Assembly (NCBI GenBank): GCA_005883965.1
Contig: VAWL01000039.1
Span: 1-32,014 of the forward strand
DNA: 32,014 bases
DNA from: Actinomycetota bacterium
Lineage (GTDB): Bacteria; Actinomycetota; Thermoleophilia; Gaiellales; Gaiellaceae
Direction: 5' to 3'
Both the position numbers and the translations under genes were made by a program. Below the pieces are notes generated by a model that had not been told where the DNA came from, searched no databases, and saw only the letters and a program-made list of their open reading frames with translations. Of this stretch, positions 17,941-25,913 are shown piece by piece (position 1 is the stretch's first letter; each line of letters opens with the position of its first letter).

Positions 17941-20462
17941 GCGAGCGCCCGGCGCAGGGCCTCCTCCGCCTTGGCCAGCGCGTCGTCCAGCTTCTCGGGG
18001 TTCTTGCCGCCGGCCCGCGCCATCGTCGCCCGCCCGCCGCCGCCCCCGCCGACCTCGGCCGCGGCCTCGCGGATCACGGCGACCGCGTCCAGCCGCCCCT
18101 CGAGTGAGCGGTCGAAGTTGGCGACCAGGTGCACCCGCCCGTCCTCGCTCGCGCCGAGCACGACCGCCGCCGGCCCCCGCTCCTGCACGATCCGGTCGGA
18201 CTCGGCCAGGAGCGCCTCGGCGTCCACCCCGCTTGCGCGGCCGACGTAGACGTTGACGCCGCCGATCTCCTCCTCGCGGCTCGGCTCGACCTGCACCTCC
18301 TGGCGCTCCTCGCGGCGGCCGCCGCCCTTCCGCGCCTCCGCAAGCTCTTCGCGCAACTCGTCCACCTCGCGCGAGCGCGCGTGCAGGAGGGCGTACGCCT
18401 CGCCGGAGGTGACCGCCTCGATCCGCCGCGTGCCCGAGCCGATCGAGCTCTCGGAGAGGATCACGAACTGCCCGATCTCCGCGGTGGAGCGCACATGCGT
18501 GCCGCCACAGAGCTCGCGCGAGTAGCCGGCGACCTCGACCAACCGCACCTCGTCGCCGTACTTCTCGCCGAAGAGCATCATCGCGCCGAGCTTGCGCGCC
18601 TCGTCGATCGGGACGATGAACGCGCGCACCGGCAGGTTCTCGAACACGCGCTCGTTGACCTGCCGCTCGACCTCGGCCCGTTCTTCCGGTGTCAGCGCCT
18701 GCGGGTGGGCGAAGTCGAAGCGCAGCTTGTCCGGCCGCACCGCGGACCCCGCCTGGCGCGCGTGCTCACCGAGGACGTCCTGCAGCGCCTTGTGCAGCAG
18801 GTGCGTCGCGGTGTGGTTGGCCATCGTCGGGAAGCGAACCGACCAGGGCACAACCGCGCGCACCCGCATCCCCTCGCCAAAACCGGACCCCTCGAAGATG
18901 AGCACCTGGTCGTCGCCAGGGAGCCGCGACGCCGCGAGCAGCTCGGCACGTGCGCCCGTCTCCTCGTTCTCGATGTAACCGGAGTCGGAGACCTGCCCGC
19001 CGCCCTCGGGATAGAAGGGCGACTGCTCGAGCTTCGCCTGGAACTGCCCGTCGCCGAGATCCTCGTAGGCGATGATCGCGGTCAGCACGTCGGTCTTCTC
19101 GTAGCCGACGAAGTCGCTCCGCTTGTCGGAGCTGACCTTCACCTCGACCTTCGCCTCGGTCCGCCTCGACCGCTCGCGCTGCTCCGTCATCAGCCGCTGA
19201 AAGCCGTCCACGTCCACCGGCAGCCCACGCTCGCGTGCCAGCTCCTCGGTCAGCTCCAGCGGGAAGCCGTAGGTGTCGTGCAGCCGGAAGGCATCGTCGC
19301 CCGAGATGCCGTCGCCGCCCGCGACCTCCTCGAAGAGCTTCAGCCCGCGCGCCAGCGTCTCCGAGAAGCGCTTCTCCTCCTCGCTCAGGATGCGACCGAC
19401 GTCCTCCGCGCGCTCGCGTAGCTCCGGGTAGCCGTCAGCCATCTGCGCGACCACGACCTCCGCGAGTCGCGCGAGGAACGGCGAGTCGAGCCCGATCCGC
19501 CCGGCCTGCAGGATCGCGCGGCGGACAATCCGCCGCATGACGTAACCGCGCCCTTCGTTCGACGGCTCGACCCCGTCGGCCGCGAGGAAGGTCATCCCGC
19601 GCGCGTGGTCGGCGAGGATCCGGTGCGCCTTGGTCGCCTGCTCGCTCTCGCCGTACGCGACGCCGGACTCGGCCGCGATCCAGGCCATGATCTCCTGGTA
19701 GCCGTCGGTGTCGTAGACCGAGTCGACCTGCTGCAGGATCCGCGCGCCGCGCTCGAGGCCGAGCCCCGTGTCGATGTTCTGCTGCGGCAGCGGGGTGAGC
19801 GAGCCGTCAACGTGCAGCTCGAACTCCATGAAGACGAGGTTCCAGAACTCGAGGAAGCGCTCGCATTCGCAGCCCGGCGCGCACTCGGGCCGGCCGCAGC
19901 CGACGCCCTCGCCCCAGTCGTAGAAGATCTCCGAGTCGGGCCCGCACGGCCCGGGCCCGCCGACCGACCAGAAGTTGTCGGCGCGCGGCAGCCGCGTGAT
20001 CCGCTCCGGAGGCATCCCCTTCCGCTCCCAGTGGGCGATCGCCACCTCGTCCTCGCCGAGCCTGAGCTCCGGGTCGCCGGCGAAGACGCTGCACCAGATC
20101 CGGTCCGGGTCGAGCTTCATGTGCTCGAAGATGAACTCCCAGGCGAGGTCGATCGCGCCTTCCTTGAAGTATTGCCCGAACGAGAAGTTGCCGAGCATCT
20201 CGAAGAAGGTCAGGTGGTAGCCGTCCAGGCCGACCTCGTCGATGTCCGGCGTGCGAAACACCTTCTGCACCGTGGTCAGCAGCGGCGCCGGCGGCTCCTC
20301 GAGCCCGAGGAAGAAGGGCATCAGCGGCTGCATTCCCGCCGAGACCAGCAGGGTCGAGCGGTCGTCCGCGCGCGGGATCAGCGAGGCCGAGGGCTGGAAC
20401 TCGTGGCCCTTTGACTCGAAGAACTCGCGGTAGCCCGCGCGCAGCTCGGCGGTGGTTCGCAC
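17937..20462 (-). CDS. alaS: Alanyl-tRNA synthetase
   Basis: MRTTAELRAGYREFFESKGHEFQPSASLIP..., MLGNFSFGQYFKEGAI, NHTATHLLHKAL, YSRELCGGTHV. Confidence 0.97.
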   Translation of the reverse strand: MRTTAELRAGYREFFESKGHEFQPSASLIPRADDRSTLLVSAGMQPLMPFFLGLEEPPAPLLTTVQKVFRTPDIDEVGLDGYHLTFFEMLGNFSFGQYFKEGAIDLAWEFIFEHMKLDPDRIWCSVFAGDPELRLGEDEVAIAHWERKGMPPERITRLPRADNFWSVGGPGPCGPDSEIFYDWGEGVGCGRPECAPGCECERFLEFWNLVFMEFELHVDGSLTPLPQQNIDTGLGLERGARILQQVDSVYDTDGYQEIMAWIAAESGVAYGESEQATKAHRILADHARGMTFLAADGVEPSNEGRGYVMRRIVRRAILQAGRIGLDSPFLARLAEVVVAQMADGYPELRERAEDVGRILSEEEKRFSETLARGLKLFEEVAGGDGISGDDAFRLHDTYGFPLELTEELARERGLPVDVDGFQRLMTEQRERSRRTEAKVEVKVSSDKRSDFVGYEKTDVLTAIIAYEDLGDGQFQAKLEQSPFYPEGGGQVSDSGYIENEETGARAELLAASRLPGDDQVLIFEGSGFGEGMRVRAVVPWSVRFPTMANHTATHLLHKALQDVLGEHARQAGSAVRPDKLRFDFAHPQALTPEERAEVERQVNERVFENLPVRAFIVPIDEARKLGAMMLFGEKYGDEVRLVEVAGYSRELCGGTHVRSTAEIGQFVILSESSIGSGTRRIEAVTSGEAYALLHARSREVDELREELAEARKGGGRREERQEVQVEPSREEEIGGVNVYVGRASGVDAEALLAESDRIVQERGPAAVVLGASEDGRVHLVANFDRSLEGRLDAVAVIREAAAEVGGGGGGRATMARAGGKNPEKLDDALAKAEEALRRALA

Positions 20463-20493
20463 GGGAGTGATTCTAGGTGCGGCCCCAGGCGCG

Positions 20494-21261
20494 CTAGCCG
20501 CTCGCAGCGCGGTCGGGCTCGTCGGGCTCGACAGCGATCTCGGCGCGGATCTTCTCCAGCGACCGGCGGATCAGGCGCGAGACGTGCATCTGCGAGATGC
20601 CGACCTGCTGGGCGATCTGCGACTGCGTCAGGCCCTCGAAGAACCGCAGGTGCAGGATCTGCCGCTCGCGCTCGTCGAGCACGCGAAAGCCCGGCGCGAG
20701 CACGGCGAGGTCCTCCGTCAGCGCGTAGCGCGGCTCCTCGGTGCCGAGCGATTCGAGCGGGTCGAGCTCGCCCTCCTCGTCCTGGCTCGCGCCGACCGAG
20801 AGCGAAAGGGAGCTGTAGGCGCGGCCCGACTCGAGCGCCTCCAGCACCTCTTCGTCCGTCACCTCGGCGGCCTTGGCCAGCTCGGCGATCGTCGGCGAGC
20901 GGCTGAGTTGAACGGTCAGCTCCTCGAGCAGCCGTGAGAGCTGGATGTTCAGCTCCTGCAGCCCACGCGGGACGCGGACCGACCAGCCGCGGTCGCGGAA
21001 GTGGCGCTTGATCTCGCCGATGATGTTCGGCGTCGCGTAGGTCGTCAGCTCGACACCGCGATCGACGTCGAAGCGGTCGATCGCCTTGATCAGGCCGATC
21101 GCGCCGATCTGGACGAGGTCCTCGAGCTGCTCGCCGCGATAAGCGTAGCGGCGCGCGAGCGACCGAACGAGCGACATGTACTGCTCGATCAGCTGCTCCC
21201 GCGCGGCGAGGTCGCCCTCCTCGTGGTAGCGGCGCAGCAGGACCTTGTCGCTCTCGGCCAT
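20494..21261 (-). CDS. SigB/SigF/SigG family RNA polymerase sigma factor
   Basis: EDLVQIGAIGLIKAIDRFD...LTTYATPNIIGEIKRHFRDRGWSVRVPRGLQEL...LRFFEGLTQSQIAQQVGISQMHVSRLIRRSLEKIR. Confidence 0.93.
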   Translation of the reverse strand: MAESDKVLLRRYHEEGDLAAREQLIEQYMSLVRSLARRYAYRGEQLEDLVQIGAIGLIKAIDRFDVDRGVELTTYATPNIIGEIKRHFRDRGWSVRVPRGLQELNIQLSRLLEELTVQLSRSPTIAELAKAAEVTDEEVLEALESGRAYSSLSLSVGASQDEEGELDPLESLGTEEPRYALTEDLAVLAPGFRVLDERERQILHLRFFEGLTQSQIAQQVGISQMHVSRLIRRSLEKIRAEIAVEPDEPDRAASG

Positions 21262-21638
21262 CAGCCCTCGCGCTCCGCCACGCGCTTGCGCAGCTCGAGC
21301 CACCCGTCGGCGTCTAGCTGGTACCCGTCGAGGACCGTGTCCAGGATCCGGCGCAGCGTCACCTCGTCGCCGGGATCGCGCTCGAGCTCTCCGCGCAGAG
21401 TGCCGTCGGGGAACGGGCCGACCGTCGCGCGCAGCGAGCCCTCGGCGAGGCAGAGCTTGACCGTGACGTGGCCGTTGCTCGCCGCCCGCTCGAGCACCGC
21501 GTCAAGGGCAGTCTCCAGGTCGTCGAGGCTCTCGAAGGTCAGGCCGAGGCGCGCCGCGAAGCCGCCGAGCACGAGGTGCGCGACCTCGTGGAACGGCTCC
21601 TCGCGCGGAATGCTGAGAGTGATCTCGTCGCCGGTCAT
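21261..21638 (-). CDS. Putative anti-sigma factor (RsbW-like, divergent GHKL ATPase motifs)
   Basis: 125 aa; overlaps the sigma gene by ATGA; N-terminal layout FHEVAHLVLGGFAARLGLTFESLDDLETALDAVLERA resembles RsbW-type proteins. Confidence 0.6.
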   Translation of the reverse strand: MTGDEITLSIPREEPFHEVAHLVLGGFAARLGLTFESLDDLETALDAVLERAASNGHVTVKLCLAEGSLRATVGPFPDGTLRGELERDPGDEVTLRRILDTVLDGYQLDADGWLELRKRVAEREG

Positions 21639-22936
21639 CTGCCCCGTTCTTCAAACGCGGCAACGGCCTGGGAGGTTTCGCGAGGATCCGGTAGTCCGAT
21701 CGTGCCTGCACCTACGACAACGTCATGTTCGTAGAGCACGGCCGCCTGGCCCGGCGCGACGCCGTACGCGGGCTCGTCGAGCAGGAGGCGGAAACCGCTC
21801 TCGGTCTCGATCGCCTCGGCGGGAAGCGCCGGCGAGCGGTAGCGCAGCTTCGCGTCGACCCGGCTCACCGGCACGTAGAGCCGGCCGCGGGCCTCGACCT
21901 CGGTCGTGGCAAGAGCCTCGCGACGACCGGCGACGACCGTGTTGGTGGAAGGGTCGGCGCGCAGCGCGTACAGCGGCTCGCCGGCCGCGACTCCGAGGCC
22001 ACGTCGCTGGCCCGGAGTGAACCGCCAGAAGCCGTCGTGCCGCCCGATCTCGCTGCCGTCCTCGTCGACGACCGGGCCGTCCGCAGCCTCGAGGCCGTGC
22101 CGCTGAAGGAAGTCGCGGTAGTCGCCGCCGGCCAGGAAGCACGCCTCCTGGCTCTCGGAGCGGCCGGCCGCGGCGAGCCCGGCGCGCGCCGCCTCGGCCC
22201 GCGTCTCCTCCTTCGTCTGCTCGCCGAGCGGGAACCAGATCCGCTCGAGCAGCCGCGGGTCGAGCCGGCCGAGCATGTACGACTGATCCTTGGCCGCATC
22301 GGCCCCGCGTGCGAGCAGGAGCCGTCCGCGGTGGCGGACGATGCGCGCGTAGTGACCGGTCGCCAGGCGCTCGGCACCAGCGCGCGCGGCAAAGTCGACG
22401 AGCTCGGCGAAGCGGAAGCTGCCGTTGCAGCGGATGCAGGGGTTCGGGGTCTCGCCCGCCGCGTAGCCGCGGATGAACGGGCCGACGACCGCGCGCCGGA
22501 ACTCCTCGCGCAGGTCGAGGGTCACGTGCGGGAGACCGAGCGCGTGGCAGGTCGCGCGGGCGGCGAGGACGGCCTCGGGCGAGCAGCAGGCGCGCTCGGC
22601 ATCGGGCCCCCGCGGATCGAGCCAGAGGCGAAGCGTCACGCCGATCGCGCCGGGGCCCGCTCGCAGCAGCGCCACTGCACTGTCGACGCCGCCGCTCATG
22701 GCGACCGCGACCCGGCCGGGCTCCGGCGCAGCGGTGAAGATCGGCCCGAGCGCATTCGCGAGCGCGTCCACGGCCAGCTCGTCGCCGCCCACGGCCGCGG
22801 CCTCGAGGAGGGTCAGGCCCTCGAGCGGCCGCTCGAGCCCATCCGCCTCGGCGCTGACGATCCGCTCGCCTTCGACCGCGAGGCGGATGAGCGCCCAGCG
22901 TCCGTCACGTGAGGAATCGCCGGCGAGCTCGACCAT
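21635..22936 (-). CDS. mnmA: tRNA 2-thiouridylase MnmA with extra N-terminal IscU/NifU-like domain
   Basis: VAVAMSGGVDSAVAL, CCSPEAV, ETPNPCIRCNGSFRF, ATGHYARI, KDQSYMLGRL, ESQEACFLAGGDYRDFL; preceding approx. 68 aa not part of standard MnmA. Confidence 0.9.
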   Translation of the reverse strand: MVELAGDSSRDGRWALIRLAVEGERIVSAEADGLERPLEGLTLLEAAAVGGDELAVDALANALGPIFTAAPEPGRVAVAMSGGVDSAVALLRAGPGAIGVTLRLWLDPRGPDAERACCSPEAVLAARATCHALGLPHVTLDLREEFRRAVVGPFIRGYAAGETPNPCIRCNGSFRFAELVDFAARAGAERLATGHYARIVRHRGRLLLARGADAAKDQSYMLGRLDPRLLERIWFPLGEQTKEETRAEAARAGLAAAGRSESQEACFLAGGDYRDFLQRHGLEAADGPVVDEDGSEIGRHDGFWRFTPGQRRGLGVAAGEPLYALRADPSTNTVVAGRREALATTEVEARGRLYVPVSRVDAKLRYRSPALPAEAIETESGFRLLLDEPAYGVAPGQAAVLYEHDVVVGAGTIGLPDPRETSQAVAAFEERGR

Positions 22937-22946
22937 CAGCCCAGGC

Positions 22947-23155
22947 TAGCGAGATGCGCAGGGGGAACGCGTGGCTCCCCCTGCGCTGCCCCACCCTGCC
23001 GCTGTCCCGAGCTCGATGCGAACCTGGATAGCCAGGTGGGTGCCGCGTCGGCCTTCGAGCGCCAGGCGCCCTCGGGTCGAACGACGGCTCCCTCTGCATC
23101 GGTGTTGGTTCTACATTGAGAGCCCGGGCACGTACAGGGTCGAGCACCTCTCACT
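22947..23155 (-). ncRNA. Candidate structured RNA, 6S-like (ssrS)
   Basis: Approx. 210-nt noncoding gap; terminal pairing GTGAG..GTGC with GCATCTCGC; 11-bp perfect hairpin GCGCAGGGGGA/TCCCCCTGCGC (22956-22966/22976-22986) on the 3' side; internal nested stem GCCG.TCG.TTCG/CGAA..CGA..CGGC. Confidence 0.4.
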
Positions 23156-23587
23156 CTAGCGCGGCGGCGTTCCGGCGAAGACCCACTGGATCCTCTGGAC
23201 GCCGTCGATCCCGAGCTTGCCGGCGAGCGCAGGCGTCAGCTCGAACTTCCGCCCGGGCGGCACCGGCCCGTGTTCGATCACCTGCACCAGGAAGTGCGGG
23301 CTGTTCTCGTAGGCGACGTAGAGCTTGATTCCGCAGGGGAGCACCGAGTCGGTGACGCCGAGCGTGCCCGGCTGGATGGTGACGCCGCAGTTCGTCACGC
23401 GGCCCGTCTTCTGGAGCGTCCCGCCGGCAAGGCTCGTGCGCCACTGCCCACCCTGGAGCGTGACCGGCTGCAAGAGGCTGCGCGTCTGCTGCTTGCCGTT
23501 GTGAGACGTCAGCGCGAGCGAGACGACCGCCGCCAGCAAGGCGACTCCCGCCAGGGCGATCTCGCGCTGGGCGAGGACCGGGCTCAG
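23156..23587 (-). CDS. Membrane-anchored RlpA-like double-psi beta-barrel protein
   Basis: One N-terminal TM (EIALAGVALLAAVVSLAL), then GVTDSVLPCGIKLYVAYENSPHFLVQVIEHGPVPPGRKFELTPALAGKLGIDGVQRIQWVFA; apparent CTG start 23587. Confidence 0.6.
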   Translation of the reverse strand: MSPVLAQREIALAGVALLAAVVSLALTSHNGKQQTRSLLQPVTLQGGQWRTSLAGGTLQKTGRVTNCGVTIQPGTLGVTDSVLPCGIKLYVAYENSPHFLVQVIEHGPVPPGRKFELTPALAGKLGIDGVQRIQWVFAGTPPR

Positions 23588-24195
23588 CGGAGCTCCTGCA
23601 GGCGCATGTCGTCGAGCGCGGCGCCGAAGGCCTCGCGGATCAGCGGGTCGAAGTCGACCGACAGGTCGCCGGAGGCGTTGGCGAACTGCCGCAGGCTCAT
23701 CAGCAGGAGCGTCCGCTCCTCGTCCAGGGCCGGGCTCCGGCCCTCCTGCTCGCTTGCGATGCGCTCGAGGTCCCAGACGTTCCACTCGCGCGGCGTGGAG
23801 TCGTGGCGGACGAGCGGCACGACGACCTCCGGCTCGGGCTCAGGCTCGGGCGGTGGTGGCGGTGGCGCGACCGAGAGGGCCGGCTTCGCCACGGGCTCGG
23901 GCTCGGCTTCGGGCTCGGGCTCGGCTTCAGGCTCGGCTTCGGGCTCAGGCTCGGGCTGCGGCTCGGGCGCCGCGGGTGGCTCCGAGACCGGCTCGGCCTC
24001 GACGTCGGCCTTGCGTCGATCGGCGGCGGAGCGAGACTCGCTGCGCTCGACGACCGCAACCAGCAGCCAGGCGCAGAACATCACGACCGCGATCCAGACC
24101 CACCCGAGCTGGGCAAGCCCGACGGCCGCCGCGACCAGCACGAGGAAGCCAGCCTCGAGCACGAAGCGCGCGATCGTCGTCCGGTGAAGCCTCAC
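23584..24195 (-). CDS. Membrane protein with Glu/Pro-rich linker (tandem paralog 2)
   Basis: ARFVLEAGFLVLVAAAVGLAQLGWVWIAVVMFCAWLLVAVVE + (EP)n tract + C-terminal domain. Confidence 0.7.
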   Translation of the reverse strand: MRLHRTTIARFVLEAGFLVLVAAAVGLAQLGWVWIAVVMFCAWLLVAVVERSESRSAADRRKADVEAEPVSEPPAAPEPQPEPEPEAEPEAEPEPEAEPEPVAKPALSVAPPPPPPEPEPEPEVVVPLVRHDSTPREWNVWDLERIASEQEGRSPALDEERTLLLMSLRQFANASGDLSVDFDPLIREAFGAALDDMRLQELR

Positions 24196-24887
24196 GTGCC
24201 GGTCTCCTTTGGCTTCTCGGGCTCGTCCTTGTCCCCGGCCGGGGAACCGAAGAGCTCCGCGACCTCCTGGGAGGCGCGACTCGACTCGGGCGCGGCCCGG
24301 CGCGGGAGCAGCTTGACGTGCCGCGGCGTCGCAGGCTCCGGCGCCTCGGGCTCGGGCTCCCGGCGGCGCAGGAGCGAGCGCACGCGCCGTCCGAGCGAAG
24401 GCTCGGGCTCACCCTCTTGCTCCGATCCGGTTTTGGGTGCTTCGACCTCCGGCTCCGCTGCGGACTCGGGAGCGGGCTCGAGGATCGCCAGCGCTTCGGG
24501 CTCAGGCTCTTCGGGCTGGGTCTTGTCCAGTACGGGCCCTTGGGGCTCGGACTCTTCGGGCTGGGGCTCGTCCGGCTCGGGCTCTTCCTGCGCGGGGTCG
24601 GCTTTAGTCTCGGGCGGCGCCACGACGGTCCGCTCCTCGACCGGCGGCCCGAAGATGCGCTTGGGCCCCTCGTCCTCGTCCCAGGCAGAGCGCGGCGACA
24701 GGTATGAGAACGGCGAGCGGTCGATCCGTTCGGACGTCAGCTCCGCGAGCGCGACGAGCACCCATGCCGCCGCCATGATGATCACGATGTAGAGCGGCCT
24801 CAGATTGGCGAGCCCGGCGCCCAGCGCAAGCAGCACGAGGAACCCCGCCTCGAGCGCGAACCGGACTCCGAGCCGGCGCGGAAGCAC
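24192..24887 (-). CDS. Membrane protein with Glu/Pro-rich tail (tandem paralog 1)
   Basis: VRFALEAGFLVLLALGAGLANLRPLYIVIIMAAAWVLVALAE shares register with the next gene; acidic/proline-rich tail. Confidence 0.7.
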   Translation of the reverse strand: MLPRRLGVRFALEAGFLVLLALGAGLANLRPLYIVIIMAAAWVLVALAELTSERIDRSPFSYLSPRSAWDEDEGPKRIFGPPVEERTVVAPPETKADPAQEEPEPDEPQPEESEPQGPVLDKTQPEEPEPEALAILEPAPESAAEPEVEAPKTGSEQEGEPEPSLGRRVRSLLRRREPEPEAPEPATPRHVKLLPRRAAPESSRASQEVAELFGSPAGDKDEPEKPKETGT

Positions 24888-24896
24888 GCGAAGAGA

Positions 24897-25826
24897 CTAG
24901 CCGGTGTCGTTGCCGTTTTCGTCCGCCTCGGCCCCAGTCTGGGACGACTCGCGCTCAGGCGGTGAAGACGGCGGTGGTCCGGGCGAGACCGGCGGCTCGG
25001 GCGGCTCGGGCTCGGTGGCGGGCTCTGCGGCCTCTACCGTGCGAGGCGCTCGCAACAGGGCGTCGCGCTCGCCTTCCCCGGGCGCCCCAGAAGCGGCCGA
25101 CGCAGTAGCGGCAGCGGACGCAGCGTCGACGATCGTCTGCGCCACGCGACCGATGGCTTCGTCGCCGAGGCCCGCGGCGCTGAGCAGCTGCTCCGCGCCT
25201 TCCTGCGCGCGCGCGATGATCGCGCCGGCCTGTGACCGCGCCCACTCGAGTGTCGACTCGACTTCGGCGCGGGCCGAATTGGTCAGCTCGGTCGCCTGGT
25301 GCCGTGCCTGCTCGAGCAGCCGGGCAGCGCGCGACTCGGCCTCCTTGATCTCCTGCGCAGCCTGCTGCTGCGCCTCCTGCAGGGTCTGCCGCGCCTCTGC
25401 CTTCGCCGCGTTGATCATCTCTGCCCGCTGGCGCTCGCTCTCGCCGCGATAGCTCTCGACCTGCGCCTCGCGTTCCTGCAGCTCGCGCTGGCGCCGCGTC
25501 ACTTCCTCTTCGGTGCGGCGAAGCTGCGATGCCGAGGCGGTCTGCGCGTCGCGCTCGACGGTGTCGGCCATCTCGGCGGCGGCCCGGATCAGGTGCAGCG
25601 CATCCATGCGGACCGCGTGCCCGCTCGGCTCGACCCCGCTCTGCCCGGCGGCCTGCAGCACCCGCAGCTGAACCTGCAGCTGGGTCGTGTGGCGCCGGAA
25701 CGCCTCGAAGGCGTCGCGGACCTTGTCGCGGTCGTACCCGTCGCTCGCGCTCGGCAGGTCCTCGACCCGTGGCAACGACGTCAGCGCCGGTGCTTGCTGT
25801 GCTCGTTCTTGCCCTTCTGGTGGCAT
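24897..25826 (-). CDS. Coiled-coil DivIVA-like protein with Pro/Glu-rich C-terminus
   Basis: Long heptad-rich segment (RRQRELQEREAQVESYRGESERQRAEMINAAKAEARQTLQEAQQQAAQEIKEAESRAARLLEQARHQATEL); ATG 25826 (MPPEGQERAQ) preferred over 25871. Confidence 0.6.
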   Translation of the reverse strand: MPPEGQERAQQAPALTSLPRVEDLPSASDGYDRDKVRDAFEAFRRHTTQLQVQLRVLQAAGQSGVEPSGHAVRMDALHLIRAAAEMADTVERDAQTASASQLRRTEEEVTRRQRELQEREAQVESYRGESERQRAEMINAAKAEARQTLQEAQQQAAQEIKEAESRAARLLEQARHQATELTNSARAEVESTLEWARSQAGAIIARAQEGAEQLLSAAGLGDEAIGRVAQTIVDAASAAATASAASGAPGEGERDALLRAPRTVEAAEPATEPEPPEPPVSPGPPPSSPPERESSQTGAEADENGNDTG

Positions 25827-25913
25827 CGCGTGCTCGTCTCCCTGGCTCGACCTGCGTACAAGTATGCCCACTGCATCGGCGGGCGAGGCACGTGCCCTTA
25901 GGAGGCTCGGGCG

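Noticed and set aside
18129-19421. 430-aa + strand ORF opposite alaS
   Set aside because: Shadow ORF of alanyl-tRNA synthetase.
23000-23060. T-arm-like AGGTTCGCATC suggesting a tRNA or tmRNA
   Set aside because: No acceptor, D or anticodon stems could be paired around it; better explained as part of a larger structured RNA.
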